DNA of 64,000 bases from Saccharothrix carnea (GTDB lineage Bacteria; Actinomycetota; Actinomycetes; Mycobacteriales; Pseudonocardiaceae): positions 124,001 through 188,000 of the forward strand of contig NZ_PYAX01000003.1 of the NCBI RefSeq assembly GCF_003014735.1, read 5' to 3'. The translations under genes and the position numbers were made by a program. The notes beneath the pieces are model-generated. The model made no database searches, was not told where the DNA came from, and worked only from the letters and a program-made list of their open reading frames with translations. This document shows, piece by piece, positions 55,450 to 64,000 of this stretch (the first letter of the stretch is position 1; each line of letters opens with the position of its first letter).

Positions 55450-56382
55450 TCAGGGGCCGGCGGTCAGGCGGATGGTGTAGCCCTCGGGGTCGCGGGTCAT
55501 GGTCACGTCGCGGCACGTGCGGTGGGTCAGCCAGAGGCCCACGCCGGCCGTGGCAGTGCGGTCGGTCGGGATCAGGCCGGCCAGGGGTGAGGACGGGCCG
55601 TCGCCCTGATCCGTCACGGCCACCAGCACGTGCGTCGCCCCGGCCCACGCCCGCAGCCGCACGGGCGGCCGGCCGTGCGCCTGCGCGTTGGTCACGGCCT
55701 CGCTCGCCGCGTACACGAGGTCGTCCACCTCGTCGCGGCTCAACCGGGCACCGGCGCACGCCGCGGTCACCGCGCGCCTGGCCTCCGCGGGCGTCGGGTC
55801 GGTCAGCTCCACCAGCGGCCGACCGGCCTCGAACGCCGTCTGCCCGGCGGACGGCAACGTCCACGCCGACCGGTACCGCGGGTTCGGCAGGTGCGACCCG
55901 TCCGTCCCGGCCACGTGCGGGTGGGTGCGCACCACGTCCGCCAGCACCCGCGCCGGCGTGGTCCGCAGGTCGTACGGGCACAGGCCCCACAGCGGGTACT
56001 CGTCGAAGACCTCGTTCACCGCCGCCTCGTACCGCGACCACCAGTCCCACGTCGCACCGACGCCGGGGTGCGGCACGTCGCCGACCACCCGGATCTGCGC
56101 CACGCCCGCGTACTCGGCGAACAGCTTCCGGTACTCCAGGATCGCCTCGGTCGGCCGGTCGTACTGGTCGCCGCCGGGCCGGAACACCACGCCGCACAGG
56201 TCCGCCACCGCGTCCCGGATCAGCCGCTCGTTCCCCGGGCGGCACGCCACCACCACCGGCTCACCCGCCGCCACGCCCTCCTCCACGAACGGCACGACGA
56301 TCGACCGGAAGTCGTCGTCGCTGCCGTAGAACGCGGTCTCGTGGAAGTACCCGACGTGCCCGTTGGCCGCACCGGTCCTCAT
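55450..56382 (-). CDS. RsbA-like anti-sigma regulatory protein (MEDS + HATPase)
   Basis: Product of 310 residues. The N-terminal MEDS domain (GHVGYFHETAFYGSDDDFRSIVVPFVEEGVAAGEPVVVACRPGNERLI) is a sensory module. The C-terminal GHKL ATPase has DDLVYAASEAVTNAQAHG (N box) and TDQGDG (G1 box). Such proteins bind and hold a sigma factor or antagonist rather than act as His kinases; no phosphoacceptor His domain is seen. No partner gene is adjacent, so it is an orphan here. Confidence 0.87.
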   Translation of the reverse strand: MRTGAANGHVGYFHETAFYGSDDDFRSIVVPFVEEGVAAGEPVVVACRPGNERLIRDAVADLCGVVFRPGGDQYDRPTEAILEYRKLFAEYAGVAQIRVVGDVPHPGVGATWDWWSRYEAAVNEVFDEYPLWGLCPYDLRTTPARVLADVVRTHPHVAGTDGSHLPNPRYRSAWTLPSAGQTAFEAGRPLVELTDPTPAEARRAVTAACAGARLSRDEVDDLVYAASEAVTNAQAHGRPPVRLRAWAGATHVLVAVTDQGDGPSSPLAGLIPTDRTATAGVGLWLTHRTCRDVTMTRDPEGYTIRLTAGP

Positions 56383-56482
56383 CGGCGCACCACGGGCTCG
56401 ACGCGGGACTCGCGGACGTCGTGGTCGCGCGGTCCCCGGAAGACGGCGGTCCGCATTCCGCGATGCTACGCGTGCCGGGAGG

Positions 56483-57454
56483 TCAACGGTGCCGGCCGTT
56501 GCGCGCGGTGCTCGCCGCCACGTCGCGCGCCAGCGTCGCCACCCCGACGATCCCGGCGTCGTCGCCGAGCTGCGCGGTCCGGATGCGGGCCAGCGGCCGG
56601 TGCCCGGCGCCGGTCACCACGGCCGCGTACCGCTCGCGCGCGTCGTCCAGGAACAGCGGCGCGGACTCCGACACGCCACCGCCGATCACCACGACCTCGG
56701 GGTCGTAGACGTCGGCGACCAGCGCCAACCCCTCCCCGAGCCACCGCGCCAGGTCCGCCATGGCGCGCTGCGCCAACGGGTCGCCGTCACGCGCCGCGCC
56801 CGCCACCCGACGCCCGGTCACCGCCCGCGAGTCGCCCAACGCCTCCCGCGCCAGCACGGTCGACTGGCCGGGGTAGCGGGCCAGCAGCTCGACCGCTGTC
56901 GTGCTCAACGCCGTGCCGCTGCAGTACCGCTCCCAGCAGCCGCTTTTCCCGCACGGGCACGGCCGCCCGTCCGGCACGAGCCGCAGGTGCCCCAGCTCGG
57001 GCGCCACGCCGTGCGCGCCGCGGAACACCTGCCCGTCGAGCAGCAGCGCGCCGCCGATGCCGGTGCCGATCGCGACCAGCGCGGCGATCTTCGCACCGCG
57101 CGCCGCACCGAACCGGTGCTCGGCCAGCGCGGCGGCGTTCGCGTCGTGCTCCAGCACCACGGGCATGCCGACGCGCCGCGAGATCCGGTCCGCCACGGGT
57201 GCCTGCCGCCACGCGAGGTGCGGCGCGAACCGCACCGTCCGCAGGTCGGAGGCCACGAACCCGGCCACGGCCAGGCCGACGCCCGCGATCCGGTGCCGGG
57301 ACGCCAGCTCGGCGACGGCCGTGCCGATCGCCTCCTCCAACGCCTCCTCGCCGCTGGGCGTGGCCGCACGCGCCGTGTCGAGCACCGCGCCGTCACCGTC
57401 GACCACACCCGCGCGCACGCTCGTCCCGCCGACGTCGACGCCGACAGTCAGCAC
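56483..57454 (-). CDS. ROK family sugar kinase (glucokinase-like)
   Basis: Product of 323 residues. The ATP phosphate loop is VGVDVGGTSVRAGV, the glucose-binding Glu-Asp pair is in LEHDANAAALAEHRFG, and the zinc site is CPCGKSGCWERYCSG (CxCGxxGCxE variant) with HLRLVPDG. It phosphorylates glucose or a related sugar, possibly feeding the Entner-Doudoroff genes elsewhere in the window. The GTG overlaps the stop region of the preceding small gene by seven bases, so it belongs to the same transcript. Confidence 0.92.
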   Translation of the reverse strand: MLTVGVDVGGTSVRAGVVDGDGAVLDTARAATPSGEEALEEAIGTAVAELASRHRIAGVGLAVAGFVASDLRTVRFAPHLAWRQAPVADRISRRVGMPVVLEHDANAAALAEHRFGAARGAKIAALVAIGTGIGGALLLDGQVFRGAHGVAPELGHLRLVPDGRPCPCGKSGCWERYCSGTALSTTAVELLARYPGQSTVLAREALGDSRAVTGRRVAGAARDGDPLAQRAMADLARWLGEGLALVADVYDPEVVVIGGGVSESAPLFLDDARERYAAVVTGAGHRPLARIRTAQLGDDAGIVGVATLARDVAASTARNGRHR

Positions 57455-57792
57455 TGCGACCCCTGGTCGCGCCGCACCACCGGGATGTGCTGGACGCGCG
57501 GCTTCTCCGGCCGCACCGGCTGCTCCGGCGCGGCGTCGTCGGCGGCGGGCTCGGCCAGCGCCGCCCGCAGCACGGCGATCAGCCCGGCCACGTGCTCCGC
57601 CGCCTTGGCGGCCAGCTCCGAGCGATCACCGCGGGCCAGCGCCACCGCGTTGCACAACGGGCACCAGCCGCAGGTCCGGGTGTCGTGCCCGTCCTCGGCG
57701 GCCACCCGGTCCAGCCACGGCTGCGCCCGCTCGGCGGCGGCGTCGAGCAGCAGGCGCAGCTCTTCGGCGAGCTTCGAGTCCACGGGCCTCAC
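57448..57792 (-). CDS. Small CxxC protein, Rv2183c position
   Basis: Product of 114 residues. A central CGWCPLCNAVALARG holds two CxxC pairs that could bind zinc. Helical segments surround it, and the tail is charged and Pro-rich. I recognise only that this type of protein lies between the ArsA-like ATPase and lipid genes in mycobacteria (Rv2183c). The GTG 57792 overlaps the ATPase stop (GTGA). The function is unknown. Confidence 0.75.
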   Translation of the reverse strand: MRPVDSKLAEELRLLLDAAAERAQPWLDRVAAEDGHDTRTCGWCPLCNAVALARGDRSELAAKAAEHVAGLIAVLRAALAEPAADDAAPEQPVRPEKPRVQHIPVVRRDQGSQC

Positions 57793-58985
57793 CGCATCCA
57801 CAGATCGGGGTCGGGTGCGAACCGCACCGCCAACCCGGTGTCGTCCAGCTCCGCGCCGGTCACCAGGCAGCGCTTGAGCAGCGACGGCAGCGCGATCAGC
57901 CGGCGCCTGCCGTCCACGGTGACGGCCAGGTCGTCGCCCACCCGCGCCAGGTCGAGCGACGAGTCGCCGACCGGCAGCGCGATGCGCAACGTGTACTCCA
58001 GCTCACCGGTCCGCTCGACCGAGAGCAGCTGCCCGCCGTCACCCGCGCCACCTTCCAGCGGGTCGCGCCCCTGGTAGAGGCCTTCGGCGACGTCCAGCAA
58101 CGCGGCCGTGCCGACGGGTTCGGCGGCCCGGTGCTCCACCGTGCGCACCGACCCGAGGTCGGCCAGTTCGGCGAGCACCGCGTCCTGCTCGGCGCGCCTG
58201 GTGCGCAGCCACGCGGCGGCCGGTCCGCGGCCGGAGCCGGGGTGCGGCACGACCCGGTTGGCCACCACGCCGTCGACCCTGATGCCCTGCAGCGCGAGCG
58301 CCGTGACGGTCCGCCTGGTCTCCGCCGCGACGACCCGCTCGGGGGTCAGCACCAGCCGCACGCTGGTGGTGGGCGAGGTCAGCAGGGAGCGCAGCTGCTC
58401 CAGGTTCTCGGCCAGCCTGCCCAGCGCGTCGGCGGTGGCGTCCCACTTCTCCACCGTGCCGTTGCCCGCGACACCGGCCAGCAGCCCGCGCACCACCCGG
58501 CGGTGGGTCGGGAACAGCCGTTCCAGGTAGGAGGCGAACGCGTCGGGCAGCGCGAGCAGGCGCAGCGTCTCGGCGGTCGGCCCGCAGTCGACGACCACCA
58601 CGTCCCACGGCCCGCCGCGGGCCAGCCGCTGCACCTCCGACAGCGCCAGCAGTTCCTCGACGCCGGGCAGGACGGTCAGCTCCTCGGCGTCCAGCTCGTC
58701 CACGCCCGCGCCGGCGAGCACGGTTCGCAGGTGTCCGCGCAGATCGCGCCACGCGTCGTCGACCAGCGCGAGCGGGTCGATCTGGGCCGCGTGCAGACCG
58801 CCCTCGACCTCGCTGACGTGCCCGGACAGCGGCACGCCCAGCGCGTCGCCCAGCGAGTGGGCCGGGTCGGTGGACACGACCAGCGCCTTGCGGCCACCGG
58901 CGGCGAGCGCGGTGGCGGTGGCGGCGGCCAAGGTCGTCTTGCCGACCCCGCCCTTACCGGTGAACAGCAGGAGGCGGGCGCTCAT
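57789..58985 (-). CDS. ArsA/GET3-like ATPase
   Basis: Product of 398 residues. The deviant Walker A FTGKGGVGKTT (residues 8-18), switch I DPAHSLGDALG and Walker B VVVVDCGPTAETLRLL are those of the ArsA/Get3 P-loop family. A C-terminal beta-rich extension (LEYTLRIALPVGDSSLDLARVGDDLAVTVDGRRR) resembles a small heat-shock-like alpha-crystallin fold seen in bacterial homologues. It is Rv2184c-like and not an arsenite pump by context. ATGA overlap with the SRPBCC gene. Confidence 0.92.
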   Translation of the reverse strand: MSARLLLFTGKGGVGKTTLAAATATALAAGGRKALVVSTDPAHSLGDALGVPLSGHVSEVEGGLHAAQIDPLALVDDAWRDLRGHLRTVLAGAGVDELDAEELTVLPGVEELLALSEVQRLARGGPWDVVVVDCGPTAETLRLLALPDAFASYLERLFPTHRRVVRGLLAGVAGNGTVEKWDATADALGRLAENLEQLRSLLTSPTTSVRLVLTPERVVAAETRRTVTALALQGIRVDGVVANRVVPHPGSGRGPAAAWLRTRRAEQDAVLAELADLGSVRTVEHRAAEPVGTAALLDVAEGLYQGRDPLEGGAGDGGQLLSVERTGELEYTLRIALPVGDSSLDLARVGDDLAVTVDGRRRLIALPSLLKRCLVTGAELDDTGLAVRFAPDPDLWMR

Positions 58986-59431
58986 CCAGCGTGGCCCACC
59001 CGGTTTTCCACCCGGCGCTTGAGCTCCTTGAGCGCGGTGTCCATGATCATTTTCTCGGCCTTGCGCCGGAACAGGCCGATCATGGGTACGACCAGCTGCA
59101 CCGACAGCGTGTAGGTGACCTCGGTCGAGCCACCCCGGGGGGTCAGCGCGTAGCTGCCCTCCTGCGACTTCTGCATCTGGCCCTTGACCAGGTGCCACGA
59201 GATGCGGCTCGGCGACCACTCGTCGTAGGCGAGCACGTACTCGTCCTTGATCGGACCCTGGTCGATGTTGAACTTGACCTGCGCCGCGCGGCCGTCCGCC
59301 CCGGTCTCCAGCACCTCGGCGCGCTTCACCCCGTTGGCCCACTCCGGGTAGGCGGCGAAGTCGCCGATGACCGCCGCGATCTCCTCGGGCGTCGCGTCGA
59401 TGACGATGGACTGGGTGGACTCGTCGGCCAT
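58982..59431 (-). CDS. SRPBCC (START-like) family protein
   Basis: Product of 149 residues forming a lipid/polyketide-binding cavity fold. STQSIVIDATPEEIAAVIGDFAAYPEWANGVKRAEVLE is the classic SRPBCC beginning, and the C-terminal long helix is EKMIMDTALKELKRRVE. Rv2185c (TB16.3) occupies this place in M. tuberculosis. It precedes the ATPase gene with overlapping stop and start. The ligand is unknown. Confidence 0.9.
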   Translation of the reverse strand: MADESTQSIVIDATPEEIAAVIGDFAAYPEWANGVKRAEVLETGADGRAAQVKFNIDQGPIKDEYVLAYDEWSPSRISWHLVKGQMQKSQEGSYALTPRGGSTEVTYTLSVQLVVPMIGLFRRKAEKMIMDTALKELKRRVENRVGHAG

Positions 59432-59458
59432 GTCGGGGAGGCTACCCGGTGGTTCGGC

Positions 59459-60247
59459 TCACCAACGCAGGACGTGGGGCGTGCCGGTGCGCTGGAAGTG
59501 GCCGACGTTGACGCACTCGGTCCAGCCGACCCGCACCCGGCGCGCCAAGGGCTGGTGCACGTGCCCGAACACCGACCACCGCGGCCGGTCGCGCTCGATC
59601 ACCTTCAGCAACGACGTCGAGCCGAGCTCGGGACGGCGGGCCACCACGTCGTAGGTCAACTCGGCCACGGCGGGCGGCACGTGCGTGCACAGCACGTCCA
59701 CCTCGCCCAGCCCGGCCAGCGCGGCGCCGAACTCCTCCTCGGTGCGCAGGTAGGGCCGCCACGGTCCGCGCCGGTTCGGCACGAAACCCGGGTGCAGCAC
59801 CGCGCCGCCCGCGAAGCCGAACCGCAGCCCGCCGATCTCGGCCACCTCGCCGTCCAGCACGTGCACGCCGTCGCGGGCGAACAGCGGCCACAGCTCGGGG
59901 CTGTCGACGTTGCCGGGCGTGGCGTAGGTGGGTGCGCTCATCGCCCCGAACAGCGCGGCGTACTGCTCCATGATCGCCTCTTGGACGACGTCCGCGGCGT
60001 TGTCCAGGCTCTCCCACAGCGACCGCATGTAACGGACCGTCTCCGCGCCGAACCGGCCGCGCCGCAGCCGGGCGAACACCTCGACCTTCTCCGCGCCGAA
60101 CACCCGGCCGAGGATGCCCTTGTCGTGGTCGTAGTAGTCGACGAAGTCGACCAGGTCGCCGAGCACGACCAGCGCGTCGGCGCCGTCACCGGCTCGGGCG
60201 AGCGCCTCCGCGTTGCCGTGGACATCCGAGACGACGTGAACCCGCAC
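59459..60247 (-). CDS. Calcineurin-like metallophosphoesterase
   Basis: Product of 262 residues. Metal ligands are in VVSDVHGNAEAL (DxH), VVLGDLVDF (GDxxD), TPGNVDSP (GNxD/E), THVPP and VFGHVHQPL (GHxH), giving a complete phosphoesterase site. It hydrolyses phosphodiesters or nucleotides; the substrate is unknown. GTG 60247 is preferred because the longer frame has no protein-like character. It is followed by the SRPBCC gene 27 bp on. Confidence 0.9.
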   Translation of the reverse strand: MRVHVVSDVHGNAEALARAGDGADALVVLGDLVDFVDYYDHDKGILGRVFGAEKVEVFARLRRGRFGAETVRYMRSLWESLDNAADVVQEAIMEQYAALFGAMSAPTYATPGNVDSPELWPLFARDGVHVLDGEVAEIGGLRFGFAGGAVLHPGFVPNRRGPWRPYLRTEEEFGAALAGLGEVDVLCTHVPPAVAELTYDVVARRPELGSTSLLKVIERDRPRWSVFGHVHQPLARRVRVGWTECVNVGHFQRTGTPHVLRW

Positions 60248-60258
60248 AAGAGCCAAAT

Positions 60259-60657
60259 CTACGGCAGCACGGGCGCCACACCAGGCGGCCGACCGTCCTC
60301 CAAGAGCAGTTTGAGGCCGAGTGACACCTGCTTGGCGGCCAACTGGCGGCGGCGCACCTCGCGCCGGGTTCGCCGGTCGGACGCACCGCCCGGGAGGTCG
60401 GCACGCAGGAAGTAGTGCAGCAGGGTGCCGTCGAGGACCGGCTCCAGCCACACCTCCATCGTTCCGACCAACGCGCCACCGACCGTCCAGCGCAACCCCT
60501 CAGTACCCCGGTCGGCGTAGACGTCGAGGGCCAGGTCGGGCCAGAACCGCGTCCACGCGGCGGGCGGCGCGAAAGCGGCGGCGACCACGGCCGGAGGCAC
60601 TGCGAGGAACGTCTCGTCCACCACGTCGACACTGGGCACGAGTGGGAAGAGTGCCAC
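60259..60657 (-). CDS. SRPBCC-like protein, Rv2186c position
   Basis: About 132 residues. SVDVVDETFLAVPPAVVAAAFAPPAAWTRFWPDLALDVYADRGTEGLRWTVGG shows a short START-like pattern, and a basic C-terminus (RRTRREVRRRQLAAKQVSLGLKLLL) follows. GTG 60657 is a guess; starts between 60705 and 60630 are possible. It is divergent from fadD15 as its counterpart is from Rv2187. The ligand and function are unknown. Confidence 0.75.
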   Translation of the reverse strand: MALFPLVPSVDVVDETFLAVPPAVVAAAFAPPAAWTRFWPDLALDVYADRGTEGLRWTVGGALVGTMEVWLEPVLDGTLLHYFLRADLPGGASDRRTRREVRRRQLAAKQVSLGLKLLLEDGRPPGVAPVLP

Positions 60658-60750
60658 GACACGGTTACGGAAACACCGGCCGGCCTGGTGTATCGCCGGA
60701 ATCACAGGCTAAGTTTCCCCACCGGTAACAAACAACGTCCGGAGGTCGAC

Positions 60751-62559
60751 GTGCGCGAGTTCAGCGTCCCCGCCACCACCACTGTGGCCGCCGAGGAGAA
60801 CCTCACCGACATGGTGTGGGCGAACGCGGAGCGCTTCGGCAACGCCGTCAGCTTCCGCCGCCGCGTGGACGGCACGTGGGTGGACGTCACCGCCCGCGAT
60901 TTCGCCGCGCAGGTCCTCGCGGTCGCCAAGGGCTTGGTCGCGGCGGGCTTGCAGCCGGGTGAGCGGATCGGCCTGATGTCCAAGACCCGCTACGAGTGGA
61001 CCCTGCTCGACTTCGCCATCTGGCACGCCGGCGGCGTCGTGGTCCCGATCTACGAGACGTCCTCGGCCGAGCAGGTCGAGTGGATCCTGTCCGACTCCTC
61101 GGCCAAGGCCGTGTTCGTGGAGACCTCCGAGCACCGCGCCACGGTCGACTCGGTGGTGGCGGGGCTGCCCGAGGTGCGGCACGTGTGGCAGATCGACGGA
61201 CCCTCCGGTGACGCGGCGGGCGCGATCGACGAGCTGACCGCGCTGGGCGCCTCGGTGTCCGACGACGACGCGCGCGCCCGGCGCAAGGTCGTCGGTGCGG
61301 ACGACACCGCGACCATCGTCTACACCTCGGGCACCACCGGCCGGCCCAAGGGCTGCGAGCTGACCCACCGCAACCTGCTGTCCGAGGTGCGCGGCGGGAT
61401 CACCGCGTTCCCGCAGCTCATGCAGGCGGGCAACTCGCTGCTGGTGTTCCTGCCGCTGGCGCACATCCTGGCCCGCGCCCTGTCGGTGTGCGGCGTCTAC
61501 ACGCGGGTCACCATGGGTCACACGGCCGACGTGAAGAACCTGGTGGAGGACCTGCAGTCGTTCCGGCCCACGTTCGTGGTGGCCGTGCCGCGCGTGTTCG
61601 AGAAGGTCTACAACGGCGCGAAGCAGAAGGCGCACGCGGCGGGCAAGGGCAAGATCTTCGACGCCGCCGAGGCCACCGCGGTCGCCTACAGCCAGGCGCT
61701 GGACGCCGGCGGGCCGGGCCTGGGCCTCAAGCTCAAGCACGCGCTGTTCGCCAAGCTCGTCTACAGCAAGCTCCAGGCGGCGCTGGGCGGCCGGTGCACC
61801 AACGCGGTGTCCGGCGGCGCGCCGCTGGGTGAGCGGCTGGCGCACTTCTTCCGCGGTATCGGCGTGCCGGTGCTGGAGGGCTACGGCCTCACCGAGACCA
61901 GTGCGGCGGCGTGCGTGAACACGGCGGCGGCGTTCCGGGTCGGCACGGTGGGGCGTCCGGTGATCGGCACCTCGGTCCGCATCGCCGAGGACGGCGAGAT
62001 CCTGATCAAGGGCGACATCGTGTTCCGCAGCTACTGGAACAACGAGCGGGCGACGGCGGAGTCGCTGGAGGACGGCTGGTTCCACTCCGGCGACCTCGGC
62101 GAGCTCGACGCCGACGGCTTCCTGAAGATCACCGGCCGCAAGAAGGAGATCATCGTCACCGCCGGCGGCAAGAACGTCTCGCCCGCCGTGCTGGAGGACC
62201 GGCTCCGCGCCCACCCGCTGATCAGCCAGTGCATGGTGGTCGGTGACGCGCAGCCGTTCATCGGCGCGCTGATCACGATCGACCCGGAGTTCTTCCCCGC
62301 GTGGAAGGAGCAGAACGGCAAGCCCGCCTCGGCGACCGTGGCCGAGATGGTGGACGACGAGGTGCTGCGCGCCGAGATCCAGGCCGCGGTGGACGAGGCC
62401 AACCAGGCGGTGTCCAAGGCGGAGGCGATCAAGAAGTTCCGCATCCTGCCGGTGGACTTCACCGAGGCGGGCGGCGAGATGACGCCGAGCCTGAAGCTGC
62501 GCCGGTCGGTCGTGGCGAGCACCTTCAAGCAGGACATCGAAGCCATCTACACGAGCTGA
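60751..62559 (+). CDS. fadD15: Long-chain acyl-CoA synthetase (FadD15-like)
   Basis: Activates fatty acids to acyl-CoA. The 602-residue adenylate-forming enzyme has YTSGTTGRPKGCELTHRN (P-loop), GYGLTETSAA (A5), WFHSGDLGELDADGFLKITGRKKEIIVTAGGKNVSP (A7-A8) and KAEAIKKFRIL with the catalytic Lys region near the C-terminus. GTG 60751 follows GGAGG. The match to Rv2187 in family and position is good. It is a single gene with a strong terminator. Confidence 0.95.
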   Translation: MREFSVPATTTVAAEENLTDMVWANAERFGNAVSFRRRVDGTWVDVTARDFAAQVLAVAKGLVAAGLQPGERIGLMSKTRYEWTLLDFAIWHAGGVVVPIYETSSAEQVEWILSDSSAKAVFVETSEHRATVDSVVAGLPEVRHVWQIDGPSGDAAGAIDELTALGASVSDDDARARRKVVGADDTATIVYTSGTTGRPKGCELTHRNLLSEVRGGITAFPQLMQAGNSLLVFLPLAHILARALSVCGVYTRVTMGHTADVKNLVEDLQSFRPTFVVAVPRVFEKVYNGAKQKAHAAGKGKIFDAAEATAVAYSQALDAGGPGLGLKLKHALFAKLVYSKLQAALGGRCTNAVSGGAPLGERLAHFFRGIGVPVLEGYGLTETSAAACVNTAAAFRVGTVGRPVIGTSVRIAEDGEILIKGDIVFRSYWNNERATAESLEDGWFHSGDLGELDADGFLKITGRKKEIIVTAGGKNVSPAVLEDRLRAHPLISQCMVVGDAQPFIGALITIDPEFFPAWKEQNGKPASATVAEMVDDEVLRAEIQAAVDEANQAVSKAEAIKKFRILPVDFTEAGGEMTPSLKLRRSVVASTFKQDIEAIYTS

Positions 62560-62603
62560 AGGTCCGCCGGGTACGCCCGGTGACCATTCGGGACGGAATA
62601 AGA

Positions 62604-62635
62604 CGAGTGGCCCGCACCGAAGTGCGGGCCACTCG
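62604..62635 (+). terminator. Terminator of fadD15
   Basis: CGAGTGGCCCGCAC (62604-62617) and its exact complement (62622-62635) with a CGAA tetraloop. Confidence 0.9.
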
Positions 62636-62650
62636 ACCCCCAGTGATCGC

Positions 62651-62748
62651 GTATCCGCTGACGCGGACCCGAGAAGTTTTGTTGTCCCGGTCCCCCAACC
62701 GGGACGATTCATAGAGTGCCGGAGCGCGCTGTCGTATCGCTGACGCGG
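62651..62748. repeat. Direct repeat pair upstream of the AfsR-like gene
   Basis: GTATCCGCTGACGCGG at 62651-62666 recurs as GTATCGCTGACGCGG (one base missing) at 62734-62748. An 8-bp hairpin (62684-62691 with 62698-62705) lies between them. Confidence 0.5.
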
Positions 62749-62818
62749 CGATGACTCGTGCCGTCAGCGCCCGCCTTAGGCTGTGTCACGGCGAGGCGGA
62801 ACGAGGGGACGCAAACGG

Positions 62819-64000
62819 ATGGGCGCTGGGCCGTGGTTCGGCCTTCTCGGCCCGCTTGAAGTGCGGATACAGGGTCAACCGGTGCCCGTTCGGGCGGGCA
62901 AGCACCGGGCGCTGCTGGCTGCCCTGGCACTGCGCGCCGGCCGGGTCGTCTCAATTGGTGAGTTGGTCTCGTTCCTGTGGGGCGGCGACCCGCCCGCCCG
63001 CACGCGCGGGACGTTGCAGACCTACGTCATGCGGCTGCGGCAGTTGCTGGGCGACCCGTCGCTGATCCGGACCACTTCGGACGGCTACCGGTTGGTCGTG
63101 CCGCCGGAGCAGGTGGACGTGCACCGGTTCACCACCACGGCGGGCCTGGCCCGGCAGGCCGCCCAGTCCGGGCACCTGGCCGACGCCGCCGAGCTGTACG
63201 CCGAGGCGTTGGGCCTGTGGCGCGGCCCGGCGCTGTCGGACGTGCCGTCCGAGGCGTTGCGGGAGCACGAGGTGCCGCGGCTGGCCGAGCGGCTGCTGGT
63301 GGTGCACGAGGAGCACAACGACGTCGAGCTGGCGCTGGGCAACCACGAGCGGCTGGTGCCGGTGCTGCGGTCGCTGACCACGGACCACCCGCTGCGGGAG
63401 CGGTTCTGGGCGCAGCTGATGGTGGCGCTGTACCGGGGCAGCAGGCAGGCCGAGGCGCTGGAGGCGTTCCGGCTGGTCGACCGGCTGCTCGGCGAGCAGC
63501 TGGGCATCGAGCCGGGCGGCGCGCTGCGCGAGCTGCACCAGGCGATCCTGATCGGCGACCCGAGCCTGGCCGCGCCCGCCGAACGGGCCGACCCGGACGT
63601 GCCGGACCAGCTGCCGCCGGACGTGCCCGGGTTCGTCGGCCGGGACGGGCTGGTGGACCGGATCTCCCGGCTGATCGCGCCGGACGGGCCGCGCACCGCG
63701 GTGCCGATCGTGGCGCTGACCGGCGTGCCGGGTGTGGGCAAGACGGCGTTGGCGGTGCACGTGGCGCACCGGCTGCGCGACCGGTTCCCGGACGGTCGGC
63801 TGTACGTGAACCTGCGCGGGTACGCGTCGGGGCCGGCCACGCCGGTGGTGGAGGTGCTGACCCGGTTCCTGCGGGCGCTGGGCGTGCCGCCGGAGCAGAT
63901 CCCGGTGGACTCCGACGAGCAGAGCACGCTGTTCCGGTCGCTGCTGACCGGTCGGCGGATGCTGCTGGTGCTGGACAACGCCGCCGCGCCGGACCAGGTA
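62819..64000 (+). CDS. AfsR/SARP family regulator with NB-ARC ATPase (truncated by window end)
   Basis: The first 394 codons of a longer gene, open to the last base. An OmpR-type winged helix (FGLLGPLEVRIQGQPVPVRAGKHRALLAALAL...VMRLRQLLGD) is followed by the BTAD region (DVHRFTTTAGLARQAA to about 250). The NB-ARC ATPase begins with Walker A GVPGVGKTAL (about residue 301) and Walker B MLLVLDNA. AfsR-type proteins activate secondary metabolism and morphological genes, often after phosphorylation by Ser/Thr kinases. GAGGGGA precedes the ATG. Confidence 0.93.
   Translation, partial: MGAGPWFGLLGPLEVRIQGQPVPVRAGKHRALLAALALRAGRVVSIGELVSFLWGGDPPARTRGTLQTYVMRLRQLLGDPSLIRTTSDGYRLVVPPEQVDVHRFTTTAGLARQAAQSGHLADAAELYAEALGLWRGPALSDVPSEALREHEVPRLAERLLVVHEEHNDVELALGNHERLVPVLRSLTTDHPLRERFWAQLMVALYRGSRQAEALEAFRLVDRLLGEQLGIEPGGALRELHQAILIGDPSLAAPAERADPDVPDQLPPDVPGFVGRDGLVDRISRLIAPDGPRTAVPIVALTGVPGVGKTALAVHVAHRLRDRFPDGRLYVNLRGYASGPATPVVEVLTRFLRALGVPPEQIPVDSDEQSTLFRSLLTGRRMLLVLDNAAAPDQV

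Noticed and set aside
62684-62705. tRNA-like arm after fadD15
   Set aside because: The GTCCCGGT/ACCGGGAC stem resembles a T-arm, but no acceptor stem, anticodon arm or GGTTCGA-type loop can be built around it.

Overview
The window is high-GC DNA (third codon positions almost all G or C) from an actinomycete. The nrdR-nrdJ pair, recA-recX-DUF3046, a mycobacterial Sdh1-like succinate dehydrogenase, mycothiol-linked enzymes, SARP-type regulators and a block collinear with M. tuberculosis Rv2171-Rv2187 point to the order Pseudonocardiales (a Saccharothrix, Lentzea or Actinosynnema relative). That placement is inference. I see no rRNA, tRNA, CRISPR array or complete transposon.

Region by region. 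1-3.8 kb: NrdR and the B12-dependent ribonucleotide reductase NrdJ, a strong terminator, and a 31-residue protein. 3.8-7.0 kb: an unknown protein and a TetR/MFS/ferritin-like unit with matching operators. 7.0-7.8 kb: a Phd/PIN toxin-antitoxin pair between 37-bp direct repeats; the repeat is the 3' end of the neighbouring sdhB gene. 7.8-11.2 kb: sdhCAB. 11.3-15.8 kb: an Entner-Doudoroff pair (edd-eda), a HAD phosphatase and a YqeB-like protein. 15.9-17.9 kb: recX, recA with a LexA box, and DUF3046. 17.9-27.3 kb: cupin/LysR, an MFS protein, a membrane-anchored Hsp70-like protein and the helicase Lhr. 27.3-27.7 kb: a repeat-rich gap. 27.7-39.9 kb: ACC deaminase with a GntR regulator, a membrane protein, a two-domain VOC protein, a YbdK-type ligase, a PhoD-like phosphatase, a second SOS-box region (HEPN and mycothiol-dependent-type proteins on one side, YbaK and GNAT on the other), an atypical lower-GC gene, a CHAP protein and a DUF885 peptidase.

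39.9-62.6 kb follows the mycobacterial order: lppM, metF, idsA, then crtI and crtB where mycobacteria carry a mannosyltransferase, then the Rv2175c-like regulator, pknL, aroG, an Rv2179c-like exoribonuclease, an acyltransferase, an ArsA-like ATPase, SRPBCC proteins and fadD15. Inserted pieces include a SARP regulator divergent from a DUF4242/cupin pair, a pyrophosphate-type phosphofructokinase, an RsbA-like protein and a ROK kinase. The window ends inside an AfsR-type regulator (62819 onward).

Metabolic theme: Entner-Doudoroff enzymes, a ROK sugar kinase and a PPi-type PfkA suggest flexible sugar catabolism. GGPP synthase, CrtB and CrtI make a compact lycopene-type carotenoid pathway. Two LexA boxes mark a recA unit and an unexpected HEPN/YbaK divergent promoter.
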